Below are positions 15,223 to 23,519 of a stretch of 64,000 nt of DNA, piece after piece. The notes under the pieces are model-generated. The model searched no databases and had not been told where the DNA came from. It was given only the letters and a program-made list of their open reading frames with translations. The first letter of the stretch is position 1; the number at the start of each line of letters is the position of its first letter. Source of the stretch: Methylobacterium frigidaeris (GTDB taxonomy: Bacteria > Pseudomonadota > Alphaproteobacteria > Rhizobiales > Beijerinckiaceae); assembly GCF_022179185.1 (NCBI RefSeq), contig NZ_BPQJ01000005.1, forward strand, positions 62,001 to 126,000, written 5' to 3'. The translations under genes were made by a program, and so were the position numbers.

Positions 15223-16959
15223 TTACTCCGCGCTGTAGGCGAGCTCGAACACGACGCGCCGGTTGCCGGTGACCCGCTCGTCCGTGATCGGGAATGGCGG
15301 GCGCGAATTGACGACGACGAGGCGGGCGCGGGGGATGCCGCGGCGCTCCAGATCGGCGGTGATGCGGTCGGCGCGCAGCCGCGCCGCCTCGAGGTTGGCC
15401 CGGACGGTCCCGGTGCCGTCGGCGTAGCCGACGATGCGCAGGCGCGCGCCCTCGACCGCCGCCAGCGCCGCGGCGAGCGTCGCGAGGTCGCGCTCGGCGG
15501 CGGCCGGATCGCGGTAGGTCGCGTCGGGCCCGAAGAAGATCGCCGTGCGCTTGACCGCGTCCTCGAGCCGCTGCAGCGGCGTGTCGGTGCGGGCCTCGAG
15601 CCGCGCCACGGCCTCCTTCGGCGCGAGCGTCGGCAACGTCGCCTCGACCGCGCCGGTGCGGGTCTCGAGGGTGCCCAGCCGCGCCCGGGCCTCGTTCACC
15701 GATCCCTCGACGGCATCGGTGCGCCGGTCGAGAGTCGCGACCGCCTCGCGCCCCGGGGCGCCATCGGAGGCCACGGCGATCCGGGCGGCGACCGGCCAGG
15801 CCGGGAACGAGGCGGCGAGGCGGTCGCGCAAGGCGGCGGCGGCCTCGCGGGTCGGCAGCACGCCGGTCGCCCGGATCACGCCGGCCTCGCGGTCGAAGGC
15901 GAGCTGGAGGGGAGAGTCGCGCAGGTCCGGCGCGTCCTCGATGGCTGCCAGCGCCGTGGCCTCGGCGGCGCGCTGCCGGGCCGACAGCACGGCCCCGGTC
16001 GTCCAGGCGGCGAGCGCCAGGGCCACCAGCCCGCCGGCGACCGCCACCGGTCGCACGCGCCGGGGCGGAGGGGCGAGGCGCGCGGCGATCGCCCGGTGGA
16101 GCGCGGCGAGCGGGGTGGCGTGATCGGCTCCGCCGTTCGCCGCGTCCCGGGTCTCGTCTCTCGTCTCGTCTCCGTGCAGGACCGCATCGAGGAAGGGCAG
16201 GAATTCGGCATCGACGACGCCGGCGAGCCGCCCGGCGCCGCGGCCGGCCTCGGTGAGGCCTGCCACGATCAGGAGGGGCGAGACCCGCAGCAGCACGGTG
16301 CGGCCGCCGAAATCGAGGGAGCGCAACTCGCCGTTGACGTCGCTCAGCGCCTGGCCGGCGAACTCGACGATGGCGGTGACGAGGCCGCCGATCAGGTGGA
16401 GCTGGCCGTCCGGATCGGCCTCGGGCTGCCCGTCGCGGTCGGTGGTGGCGAGCACCGCGCCGGTGCTGCGGTCGATCAGGATCAGGCGCTCGAGCCGCCC
16501 CTGCGCCAGCTCGGCCAGCACCAGGGCGGCGTAGGATTGGCCGGTCAGCAAGGCCTTCAGGCGCAGCCACATCCGGCGCGGCCAGCGGATCAGGATGCCG
16601 TTGATCTCGTCGGTGAGCTGGCGGAAGGCTGCCGCGACCGCCGCCGCCACCATGCGCCCGGCGATGGGGTAGAGCGTCTCGACCATCAGGTCGCGGGATT
16701 CGGCGATCTCGCGCCGGATGCCGGCGACGACGAGAGGAGCGATCACCTCGGTCAGCGCGCGGTGGTTCTCGATCTCGACGACCTTGAGGGCGACCACCAG
16801 GCTGTCGGCGACCGCGCGGCAGAACCGGTCCTCGGAGCCGACCCGCCGGTCGAGCCGTGCCAGCTCGGCCTGCAGGCCGGCGAGGTCGCGGTGCTCGTCG
16901 CGCAGCAGCAGCAGCTTCAGGTCGCGGAAGGCCGGATCCTCGGCCGGCGCCGCTCTCAT
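15223..16959 (-). CDS. Membrane protein with longin/roadblock-like cytoplasmic part and OmpA-like periplasmic domain
   Basis: This 578-residue protein has, in order, an N-terminal helical region (1-130), an alpha/beta region (about 150-240; RLILIDRSTGAVLATT, RSLDFGGRTVLLRVSPLLIV) that reads like a longin or roadblock fold, one transmembrane helix (303-325) and a BON-like segment (about 350-400). A coiled-coil stretch (400-465) leads to a C-terminal OmpA/MotB-like peptidoglycan-binding domain (470-577; IVGYADGTGT, NLEAARLRADRITADL, TGNRRVVFEL). The layout can tie a cytoplasmic switch (the adjacent GTPase) to the cell wall. It starts 19 bp after the coiled-coil gene and its TAA lies 4 bp before the GTPase start. 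Confidence 0.8.
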   Translation of the reverse strand: MRAAPAEDPAFRDLKLLLLRDEHRDLAGLQAELARLDRRVGSEDRFCRAVADSLVVALKVVEIENHRALTEVIAPLVVAGIRREIAESRDLMVETLYPIAGRMVAAAVAAAFRQLTDEINGILIRWPRRMWLRLKALLTGQSYAALVLAELAQGRLERLILIDRSTGAVLATTDRDGQPEADPDGQLHLIGGLVTAIVEFAGQALSDVNGELRSLDFGGRTVLLRVSPLLIVAGLTEAGRGAGRLAGVVDAEFLPFLDAVLHGDETRDETRDAANGGADHATPLAALHRAIAARLAPPPRRVRPVAVAGGLVALALAAWTTGAVLSARQRAAEATALAAIEDAPDLRDSPLQLAFDREAGVIRATGVLPTREAAAALRDRLAASFPAWPVAARIAVASDGAPGREAVATLDRRTDAVEGSVNEARARLGTLETRTGAVEATLPTLAPKEAVARLEARTDTPLQRLEDAVKRTAIFFGPDATYRDPAAAERDLATLAAALAAVEGARLRIVGYADGTGTVRANLEAARLRADRITADLERRGIPRARLVVVNSRPPFPITDERVTGNRRVVFELAYSAE

Positions 16960-16978
16960 CCCGGCTCGGGCCCGCGCT

Positions 16979-17314
16979 TCACGGGTTGCGGTCGGCCAGG
17001 GCGGAGATCTGCCGGCCCATCTCGGTCACCGCGCCGCCGATCGCCCGCACGGCGTTGCTCTGCTCCATCCGCAGCGACAGGGCGAGGGCGTCGATCGACT
17101 TCTGCATGTCGTTGAAGCGCTGAACCATGCGCTGCTCGAGGTCGGTCATCGCCTCGCGCAGATCCTCGACCCGGCGGCCCTGCGAGCGCATCGCGTTGCC
17201 GTAGAGGAGCTCGCGCACCTTCTCGATCGTGTTCGAGGCGTCGGTCGGGGCCGGTTCCATGGTGGTCTGCTCGCTGCCCGGTCCGGCGTTGAGGTAGGTG
17301 ATCTGGCCGTTCAT
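16979..17314 (-). CDS. Small coiled-coil protein of the GTPase-OmpA operon
   Basis: This 111-residue protein starts at an ATG that overlaps the response-regulator stop (ATGA). After a polar N-terminus it is one continuous predicted coiled coil (NTIEKVRELLYGNAMRSQGR, then DLREAMTDLEQRMVQRFND, then MQKSIDALALSLRMEQ). It contains no cysteine and no membrane segment. Because it lies between the response regulator and the OmpA-like protein, a linker or scaffold role is plausible. No family is recognised. Confidence 0.75.
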   Translation of the reverse strand: MNGQITYLNAGPGSEQTTMEPAPTDASNTIEKVRELLYGNAMRSQGRRVEDLREAMTDLEQRMVQRFNDMQKSIDALALSLRMEQSNAVRAIGGAVTEMGRQISALADRNP

Positions 17315-17814
17315 CGGTCGCATCTCCCGGTCTGGACGATGGTGAGGCCGGGCCTCCCGTAGCGGGTCGGCTCGGCGGAAGGAGAGCGGAAGGCGCGCGG
17401 GCCAAGCACGCCCAGGATCGCGGCCTCGAACGCCTCGCCGGTGAGGCTGGCCTTGTCGAGGAAGCGCACGGCGCCGGCGCTCCCGCACATCTCGCGCACG
17501 TCCGGCATGCTGAGCCCGGTCAGCACGATCGCCGGCAGGCCGGGCATCCGCGCGCCGAGCTCGGCGAGGAAGCGCAGGCTCGATTCGCAGCCGAGCCAGA
17601 AATCGAGGATCGCGAGGTCGATCCGCTCGTGGTCGACGTGCTCGCGCGCCTCGGCGGTGGAGCGGGCCCGCAGCACGCGCATGTCGAGCATCCGGAAACC
17701 GGCCGCCTGCAGGGCGATCAGCTTGGCATCGACGTCGTCATCTTCGAGAAGAAGCGCGTTGATCGTGCGCGCCTGGGAGAGTCCACATCCGCCTTCATGT
17801 CGGACAGCACGCAT
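17311..17814 (-). CDS. Response regulator receiver protein (single domain)
   Basis: This 167-residue protein contains a CheY-like receiver: acidic pocket LLLEDDDVDA, phosphoacceptor Asp in DLAILDFWLG, the Thr in AIVLTGLS and Lys in FLDKASLTG. No output domain follows; the 35-residue tail is Arg/Pro-rich. I used ATG 17814; a TTG at 17829 would add five residues. It is the first gene of the five-gene unit and the likely target of the histidine kinase encoded at its end, possibly signalling by protein contact to the GTPase or OmpA-like protein. Confidence 0.88.
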   Translation of the reverse strand: MRAVRHEGGCGLSQARTINALLLEDDDVDAKLIALQAAGFRMLDMRVLRARSTAEAREHVDHERIDLAILDFWLGCESSLRFLAELGARMPGLPAIVLTGLSMPDVREMCGSAGAVRFLDKASLTGEAFEAAILGVLGPRAFRSPSAEPTRYGRPGLTIVQTGRCDR

Positions 17815-17894
17815 GGAACAGTCATCCAACCCGGCAAGCCGGATTTCAAGTCTTTGAAAGCAGCTTCGGTCACCCGATCAGCGTTGAGACAAGT

Positions 17895-17932
17895 GATAAC
17901 GATTCGGCCACGAAAATCAACGACTCGTTATC
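17895..17932. promoter_or_regulatory. Inverted repeat in promoter region of the GTPase-OmpA operon
   Basis: gataacga at 17895-17902 is mirrored by tcgttatc at 17925-17932 in a locally AT-rich stretch, about 80-120 bp upstream of the response-regulator start. It could be an operator. The remaining gap (17815-18104) has no gene. Confidence 0.4.
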
Positions 17933-18104
17933 GTTGCGGCAATGATACGTCAATATCGAGCAAGCCCAGTTGCGAGCAATTTATCGACTTGAGATTGAAG
18001 ATCCGCCTCGGGCGAGACCGGCGGGCCGCGGGCGGCCCCGGACAAGCGCATGACCCAACGTCATAATTCCGGAATAAAGTCCTGCATCGTCCGCAGCTGT
18101 GGCC

Positions 18105-18863
18105 TCATGGCAACGGTGCCGCCTTCTCGCGGGCGCAGGCCGCTGGCTCGGGCGCCGGTCCCGACGGCGCGGTGGCGAACTCGGCCCGGGCACGGTCGAG
18201 GTCGGCCCGGAAGGCGGGATCGCCGACGAGGGCGGCGAACAGGGCGCTTCCGGCGAGGCGGCCGGCCTCGACGTCGCTTGCCCAGTGCACCCCGCAGACG
18301 ATCCGGCTCTCGCCGTAGATCCGGCCGCGGTCGAGGAGCGCCGTGGCGCGCTCCCGCATCAGGGCGGCGAGGACGAGGCCGAAGGTCCAGCCCTCGGTGG
18401 CGTGGCCGGAGGGATAGGCGAAGCTCTTGTCCAGGGCCTCGGTGCGGTCGACGCAGAGAGGGGCGTCGTTGCCGAGATGCGGCCGGAGACGGGCGAAGTG
18501 CGCCTTCGCATCGCGCACCACCGTCACCACGTCGCGGCGGGTGCGGGCGAGGAGCGCGGCCAAAGCCGGCAGGCGGGTGGGATCGAGCTGCCGGCCGGCG
18601 GCGCAGGAGAAGTCGCCGAGAAGGGCGCCGACGCCGGAGGGGACGTCGGCGGTGGCGAGATGCCAGCGCGGCGAACCGGCGAGGGCCCGGGTCGCCGCGT
18701 AGGCCGCCGCATCGGCGTCGTGCCCGGCGCTGCCGGGCTTCGGTGGCGGGGGCAGGATCGCGCCGGCGTCGAGGGCGCCCGGCTTCAGGTAGGGCTGGGG
18801 CGCCGGCTCGGCCGCGGCGATGCTCGCAGCGAGCGCCAGGCAGAGGGCGAGCGGCGCCCACAT
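18105..18863 (-). CDS. Class A acid phosphatase (PAP2 superfamily), secreted
   Basis: This 252-residue protein has a signal peptide (MWAPLALCLALAASIAAAEP). The three-part PAP2 signature is present: KAHFARLRPHL (KxxxxxxRP), YPSGHATEGW (PSGH) and SRIVCGVHWASDVEAGR (SRxxxxxHxxxD). The match to PhoN/PhoC-type non-specific acid phosphatases is close. It should release phosphate from organic esters in the periplasm. It is the last gene of a run hemJ - hydrolase - phosphatase and starts just 4 bp after the hydrolase stop. Confidence 0.93.
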   Translation of the reverse strand: MWAPLALCLALAASIAAAEPAPQPYLKPGALDAGAILPPPPKPGSAGHDADAAAYAATRALAGSPRWHLATADVPSGVGALLGDFSCAAGRQLDPTRLPALAALLARTRRDVVTVVRDAKAHFARLRPHLGNDAPLCVDRTEALDKSFAYPSGHATEGWTFGLVLAALMRERATALLDRGRIYGESRIVCGVHWASDVEAGRLAGSALFAALVGDPAFRADLDRARAEFATAPSGPAPEPAACAREKAAPLP

Positions 18864-18867
18864 CGCC

Positions 18868-19740
18868 TCATGCCTCCGCCGAGAGGATCGCGGCCGCGAC
18901 TGCCTCGGGGCATTCCTCGTGGGCGGCGAGCGCCCCCGGGATCGCGACGGCGCGCACGAGGCCGGCCTCGGCCAGCGCCGTCATCTCGGCGCCGGAGCGG
19001 CGCGGCGCGCCCTTCGGCTGCAGCATCGTCACCGGCGGCAGGTCCGGGCCGAACAGGGCGTGGAAGTCCTCGCGGGTCCAGACCGGGTCGAGGCCGCCGG
19101 TGACGAAGGCGGCGGTGCCGAAGCGGGCCCGGGGCTGATGCGTCACCCGCCGCTTCTCGGCCAGCAGCGCCGGGGTGACCCGGGCCGGATCGGCATAGAC
19201 GTGGGCCTGCATCATCCGGGACACGACCGGCGTGCTGACGTTGAGCCGGTAGAGCAGGTTGCCGAAGACCGGCGCCTCGACCGCCCGGCGCAGGCGCCCG
19301 AAGAACGGCCGGCGCTCCTCGCCCATCGCGGTCGGCAGCGGGCCGCGCCAGGTCGGCGCCACGAGGACCAGCCGCCGGAAGGTGCCGGGATGCCTGGCCG
19401 CCGCGGCGACGAGGTAGCCGGCCGCGTGGCCGGCCGCGACTCCGAGCGCGTAGGGGCCGGGCTCCTGCGCCAGGAGGGCGTCGAGGAAGGCGTGGAGCGT
19501 GTCGGGGGCGAGCGCCACCCGCGCCCGGGGTTGCGCGCCGAAGCCGGGCCAGTCCGGCACCAGGCAGCGATGGCGGGCGGACAACCGCGTCGCCAGGGGC
19601 CGCATCTCCTCGCGGGTGGCGATGGAGGACAGGGCCGGGAGCAGCAGGGCCGGCGGGCCGGCGCCGATCCGGTCCACCGGCAGGCTCAAGGCACGCCCGG
19701 CCAGGGTGAAGGAGAGGGTCTGCGTCTCGATGCCCGCCAT
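18868..19740 (-). CDS. Alpha/beta-hydrolase-fold protein lacking the nucleophile Ser
   Basis: This 290-residue protein has a good ribosome-binding site (GAGGGAG) before the ATG at 19740. Fold landmarks are ALLLPALSSIATREEMRPLA, HRCLVPDWPGFG and LVLVAPTWRGP. The nucleophile elbow, normally GHSxG, reads AAGHAAG, so the Ser is Ala. The acid (GGLDPVW) and a possible His (AAHEECPE) remain. Either another residue acts or the protein is a binding or scaffold member of the fold. It lies between hemJ and the acid phosphatase, 11 bp after hemJ. Confidence 0.8.
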   Translation of the reverse strand: MAGIETQTLSFTLAGRALSLPVDRIGAGPPALLLPALSSIATREEMRPLATRLSARHRCLVPDWPGFGAQPRARVALAPDTLHAFLDALLAQEPGPYALGVAAGHAAGYLVAAAARHPGTFRRLVLVAPTWRGPLPTAMGEERRPFFGRLRRAVEAPVFGNLLYRLNVSTPVVSRMMQAHVYADPARVTPALLAEKRRVTHQPRARFGTAAFVTGGLDPVWTREDFHALFGPDLPPVTMLQPKGAPRRSGAEMTALAEAGLVRAVAIPGALAAHEECPEAVAAAILSAEA

Positions 19741-19751
19741 CACGTGCTCCC

Positions 19752-20174
19752 TCAGAACGGCTTCACCACCACCAGGATCACGATGAGGATCATCAGGAGC
19801 GTCGGCACCTCGTTGAGCACCCGGTAGAATTTGGGGCTGCGGGTGTTGCGGTCGGCGGCGAAGTCCTTGACCATCCGCGACAGCCAGCCGTGGATGCCGC
19901 TCATCGCGAGCACCAGGGCGAACTTGGCGTGCATCCAGCCCTGGGTGTAGGCGCCGCTCATCACCGCGAGCGCGATGCCCAAGATCCAGGTGGCGATCAT
20001 CCCCGGCAGCATGATCGCCTTGGCGAGCCGCCGCTCCATCACCTTGAAGGTCTCGCCCTGGGGCGACCCCGCCGGCAGCGCCGCGTGATAGACGAATAGC
20101 CGCGGCAGATAGAGCATCGCCGCCATCCAGGCGATGAGCGAGATGATGTGGGCGGCCTTGATCCAGAGATACAC
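19752..20174 (-). CDS. hemJ: Protoporphyrinogen IX oxidase HemJ
   Basis: This 140-residue membrane protein has four transmembrane helices. The HemJ pattern is clear: WIKAAHIISLIAWMAAMLYL, RLFVYHA, MERRLAKAIMLPGMIATWIL, WMHAKFALVLAMSGIHGWL and RVLNEVPTLLMILIVILVVV. The conserved His residues and the late Lys in VVVKPF are present. HemJ oxidises protoporphyrinogen in the penultimate heme step. The start is GTG. hemE lies upstream on the same strand, as in other alphaproteobacteria close to the origin. Confidence 0.95.
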   Translation of the reverse strand: MYLWIKAAHIISLIAWMAAMLYLPRLFVYHAALPAGSPQGETFKVMERRLAKAIMLPGMIATWILGIALAVMSGAYTQGWMHAKFALVLAMSGIHGWLSRMVKDFAADRNTRSPKFYRVLNEVPTLLMILIVILVVVKPF

Positions 20175-20238
20175 GGTGAGATTGTCCCTGTCGGAGGATT
20201 TTGGATCGTTTGATTCAGATCATCCACCTGCGGCCTCA

Positions 20239-20281
20239 TCCCTCGGGGCTGTGCGGTCGAAGATCACGCAGCCCCGAGGGA
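20239..20281. terminator. Strong GC-rich hairpin between hemE and hemJ
   Basis: tccctcggggctg (20239-20251) pairs perfectly with cagccccgaggga (20269-20281) around a 17-base loop. There is no T-run. It lies 140 bp beyond the hemE stop and may end hemE transcription or be a repeat. A second repeat-like stretch rich in cgcttcg and cctcagg follows at about 20310-20360. The rest of the gap 20175-20418 is without genes. Confidence 0.55.
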
Positions 20282-20418
20282 GGGATCCCGATGCCGCCGC
20301 GATCCCTGGACGCCTCCTTCGAGGCCTCCGCTTCGCTCCGGCACCTCAGGACGAGGTCGCGCGTGGGATCGCCGGGATCACGAATGGCGGAAGCGTCTCC
20401 GCATCGCACCAAACCGCG

Positions 20419-21507
20419 CTACCCCCGCAACCGTGCCAGCATCCTCTCGACATGGGCGATCGGCGTCTGCGGGGTGATGCCGTGGCCGAGGTTGAAGATG
20501 TGGGGCGTGCCGGCGGTGGCCTTGAGGATGGCATCCACGGCCGCGTCCAGGGCCTCGCCGCCGCCGATCAGGGTTTCGGGGTGGAGGTTGCCCTGCGTGA
20601 TGACCGAGGCCGGCAGGCGGGCGCGCAGGGCGCCCAGATCCACCGCCCAGTCGACCCCGACCGCGTCGGCGCCGGTCTCCTCCGCCACGCGGGCGTGGCC
20701 CTCGAGGCCCGACCCGCGGGCGAAGACGATGATCCTGGCGCCGGGCACGCGGGCGCGGATGCCGGACACCATCCGGGCGATCGGTTGGAAGCTCCAGCGC
20801 GCGAGCGCGTCGCCGGCCTCCCCCCCCGGCACGTCCGGCAGGCTGCCGGCATGGCTCTCGAAGATCTGCACCGCGTCGGCGCCGGCCTCGAACTGGCGCA
20901 CCAGGTACTCGGTCGAGACCGCGACCAGCCGGTCGATCAGCGCGTCGAGGAGGGCAGGGTCGCGGGCGGCGAGCGCCCGGGCCGGCGCGAGGTCCGGGGT
21001 ACCGCGCCCGCCGATCATGTAGCTCGCCACGGTCCAGGGCGCGCCGCAGAAGCCGAGCAGCGTGGTCTCAGGTGGCAGTTCCGCCCGCAGGCGCCCGACG
21101 GTCTCGAAGACGGGGTTGAGGTGGCGCATCACCCGCGGGTCGCCCGCCTCGATCAGCGCATCGAATTCGGGCCGGCCAGCCAGCGGGTCGAGGCGGGGCC
21201 CCTCCCCTTCCACGAAGCGCACGTCCTGGCCGAGCGCATGGGGCACCACCAGGATGTCGGAGAACAGGATCGCCGCCTCGAAGCCGAAGCGGCGGATCGG
21301 CTGCAGGGTGACCTCGGTGGCGAAGTCAGGGTTGTAGCACAGGTCGAGGAACGAGCCGGCCTCGGCCCGCACCGCCCGGTATTCCGGCAGGTAGCGGCCG
21401 GCCTGGCGCATCATCCAGGCGGGAGGCGGCGACAGCGCCTCGCCGTTCAGCACCCGCAGGAGCGGCCGCTCCGCGCCTTCCCGTCCGGCTCCCGCGGTCC
21501 CGCCCAT
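20419..21507 (-). CDS. hemE: Uroporphyrinogen decarboxylase
   Basis: This 362-residue enzyme makes coproporphyrinogen III. The substrate-site motif [16 protein letters not shown] lies near residue 30, the catalytic-Asp motif is [13 protein letters not shown], and the late conserved motif is [13 protein letters not shown] chose the ATG at 21507 because the preceding 43 residues do not match the family. It is the left flank of the putative replication origin, transcribed away from it, exactly as in Caulobacter. Confidence 0.97.
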   Translation of the reverse strand: MGGTAGAGREGAERPLLRVLNGEALSPPPAWMMRQAGRYLPEYRAVRAEAGSFLDLCYNPDFATEVTLQPIRRFGFEAAILFSDILVVPHALGQDVRFVEGEGPRLDPLAGRPEFDALIEAGDPRVMRHLNPVFETVGRLRAELPPETTLLGFCGAPWTVASYMIGGRGTPDLAPARALAARDPALLDALIDRLVAVSTEYLVRQFEAGADAVQIFESHAGSLPDVPGGEAGDALARWSFQPIARMVSGIRARVPGARIIVFARGSGLEGHARVAEETGADAVGVDWAVDLGALRARLPASVITQGNLHPETLIGGGEALDAAVDAILKATAGTPHIFNLGHGITPQTPIAHVERMLARLRG

Positions 21508-21744
21508 GCTCTCCCCCTCGAAAACCGAAAATCTTGAAGCTTGCGCCACGCCGGTGGCCCGCTTCCCTATGCCGAGAACCGCCTCTCCGCGCCAGCCCGG
21601 CGCGTGGTCGCGACCCCCGGCGATGGCCGTCCCCACCCAGGCTCCTGAAAAGAAAAGAGAGATTCTAGGAATCTGTTTTTTCTATTGGGGGCAGGCGTCG
21701 CGGGGCTCCAGCGGCATCCACAGCCCGTCCCCACCGCCAGTGCG

Positions 21745-21759
21745 TTAAGAGGCCTTTAA
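21745..21759. promoter_or_regulatory. CtrA-binding motif in putative oriC
   Basis: ttaagaggcctttaa is a perfect TTAA-N7-TTAA. In Caulobacter, CtrA binds such sites in the origin and blocks initiation. Confidence 0.6.
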
Positions 21760-21947
21760 CAGATTTGCTCCATTGTCGAAGGATCACGAGAGTCGCGAGG
21801 GGCTTGGGCCTCGCGGGACTCGCATCGGCGGTCCCACGTCCCGGATTCTCCCACGGGCGGCCCGCCACGAGTGTTAACGGCCGGCCTGTTGAGGCGCGGA
21901 GCCGTTAACCCACACCCCTCGCGCCTGGACCTGGCTTCGCCGGCGCA

Positions 21948-21956
21948 TTATCCACA
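21948..21956 (+). promoter_or_regulatory. DnaA box (TTATCCACA)
   Basis: This is an exact match to the consensus 9-mer, about 95 bp upstream of the ppsR start, inside the putative origin. Confidence 0.75.
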
Positions 21957-22049
21957 CTCATCGACTCCGCGCGACCGATCGGTGGACGACCCGCCGGACG
22001 CCGGAGTCGGGTGTGTCAGCCGCGCCCGCGGCGAGCCCGGGGAGCCCGC

Positions 22050-22880
22050 GTGGTCCGCAGCTACTTCCACCTCCACCTCGTGTCGGATTCCACCGGCGAG
22101 ACCCTGATCAACGTCGGCCGCGCGGCGGCGGCGCAGTACGAGGGGGTCTCGGCGATCGAGCACGTCTATCCCCTCGTGCGCTCCGGCACGCAGCTCGAAC
22201 GGGTGATCAACGAGATCGAGCAGGCTCCCGGCATCGTGCTCTACACCCTGGTCGGGCGCGAGCTGACCGAGCGGCTGGAGGAGGCCTGCCGGGCCACCGG
22301 CTCGCCGCTCCTCTCGGTGCTGGAGCCGGTGCACCGGCTGCTGCAATCCTATCTCGGCACCCACTCCACGGCGCGGCCGGGTGCGCAGCACATGCTGAAC
22401 GCGGAGTACTTCAAGCGCATCGACGCGATGAACTTCACGCTCGCCCACGACGACGGCAACCTGCCGCACGACCTCAACGAGGCGGACGTGATCCTGCTCG
22501 GGGTGAGCCGCACCTCGAAGACGCCGACGGCGATCTATCTCGCCAATCGCGGCCTGAAGACCACCAACATCCCGCTGATCCCCGGGGTGCCGCCGCCGCC
22601 GGTGCTGGAGACCCTGCGCCTGCCCCTCATCGTCGGGCTGATCGCCTCGCCGGAGCGGATCGTGCAGATCCGCCAGAACCGCCTGCTCAGCCTCAAGGCC
22701 GACGATTCCTCCTCCTATGTCGACCGCGACTCGGTGGCGAACGAGATCGCCTCGTCGCGCCGGCTCTTCGCCCGCAACCGCTGGCCGGTGATCGACGTCA
22801 CGCGGCGCTCGATCGAGGAGACGGCGGCGGCGATCGTCGATCTCCACCGCGAGCACCGGCTGAAGTTCATCGCCGACTAG
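22050..22880 (+). CDS. ppsR: PPSR / DUF299 bifunctional kinase-pyrophosphorylase
   Basis: This 276-residue protein starts at GTG with GGGGAG upstream. It begins [19 protein letters not shown], has the family P-loop [18 protein letters not shown] (about 150-167) and ends in a [14 protein letters not shown] helix. The family phosphorylates and dephosphorylates PEP synthetase or pyruvate phosphate dikinase with ADP, controlling the pyruvate-PEP node. The gene is the classic right-hand neighbour of the alphaproteobacterial origin. It is followed by maf, aroE, coaE and dnaQ in the conserved order, with short gaps that suggest one operon. Confidence 0.95.
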   Translation: MVRSYFHLHLVSDSTGETLINVGRAAAAQYEGVSAIEHVYPLVRSGTQLERVINEIEQAPGIVLYTLVGRELTERLEEACRATGSPLLSVLEPVHRLLQSYLGTHSTARPGAQHMLNAEYFKRIDAMNFTLAHDDGNLPHDLNEADVILLGVSRTSKTPTAIYLANRGLKTTNIPLIPGVPPPPVLETLRLPLIVGLIASPERIVQIRQNRLLSLKADDSSSYVDRDSVANEIASSRRLFARNRWPVIDVTRRSIEETAAAIVDLHREHRLKFIAD

Positions 22881-22886
22881 ACGACG

Positions 22887-23507
22887 ATGCCGCACGCTTC
22901 CTCCCTCTGGCGCGGCCTCGCGCCGCTCCTCCTCGCCTCGACCAGCCCGACGCGGCGCGCGCTGCTCGACGCCGCAGGGCTCACCGTGGAGACCCGGGCG
23001 CCGGGCGTCGACGAGCGCGCCGTCGAGGCCGAGGCGGCGGGCCTGCCGCCCGCGCAACTCGCCGAGCGCCTGGCCGCCGCCAAGGCGGCGGCGGTCGCCG
23101 CGCGGGCGCCGGACCGGGTGGTGATCGGGGCCGACCAGGTGCTCGACCTCGACGGCGCGGTCTTCCACAAGCCCGCCGACCGGGCGGGGGCGGCCGCCCA
23201 TCTCGCGCGGCTGCAGGGGCGCACCCACGCCCTGCACTCCGCCGTGGCGCTGGCCGTCGGCGGCGCGGTGGTCGACCGCTTCGTGGCGACCGCGCGGCTC
23301 GCGATGCGGCCCCTCGGCGAGGCCGGGATCGCGGCCTATCTCGACGCCGCCGGGCCCGCCGTCACCGGCAGCGTCGGCGCCTACCAGCTCGAGGGCATCG
23401 GCATCCACCTGTTCGACCGCATCGAGGGCGACCACTCGACCATCCTGGGCCTGCCGCTCCTGCCCCTGCTCGCGCGGTTGCGCGGGCGGGGATTGCTGGC
23501 GTTCTGA
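22887..23507 (+). CDS. maf: Maf-family nucleotide pyrophosphatase
   Basis: This 206-residue protein has the N-terminal signature LLASTSPTRRALLDAAGL, the catalytic DQVL motif (VVIGADQVLDLDG) and the conserved end SVGAYQLEGIGIHLF plus IEGDHSTILGLPLLPL. Maf proteins hydrolyse non-canonical or modified nucleoside triphosphates and affect septum formation. It starts 6 bp after ppsR. Confidence 0.94.
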   Translation: MPHASSLWRGLAPLLLASTSPTRRALLDAAGLTVETRAPGVDERAVEAEAAGLPPAQLAERLAAAKAAAVAARAPDRVVIGADQVLDLDGAVFHKPADRAGAAAHLARLQGRTHALHSAVALAVGGAVVDRFVATARLAMRPLGEAGIAAYLDAAGPAVTGSVGAYQLEGIGIHLFDRIEGDHSTILGLPLLPLLARLRGRGLLAF

Positions 23508-23519
23508 GACGACTTCGCG

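Larger units (their letters stand above)
21508..22049. other. Putative chromosomal replication origin (oriC), hemE-ppsR intergenic region
   Basis: The gap separates divergent hemE and ppsR (DUF299), the location of the origin in Caulobacter crescentus and close to hemE in several Rhizobiales. It contains an AT-rich stretch (about 21640-21690, with tttttt and aaaagaaaag), a perfect DnaA box at 21948-21956 and a weaker one near 21714-21722. There is also a perfect CtrA site at 21745-21759, two GTTAAC sites (about 21873 and 21904) and seven GANTC sites (21661, 21669, 21790, 21817, 21844, 21963, 22004), the target of CcrM. The two GANTC sites at 21661-21673 form a palindrome, agattctaggaatct. No protein-coding sense is apparent. 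Confidence 0.72.
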
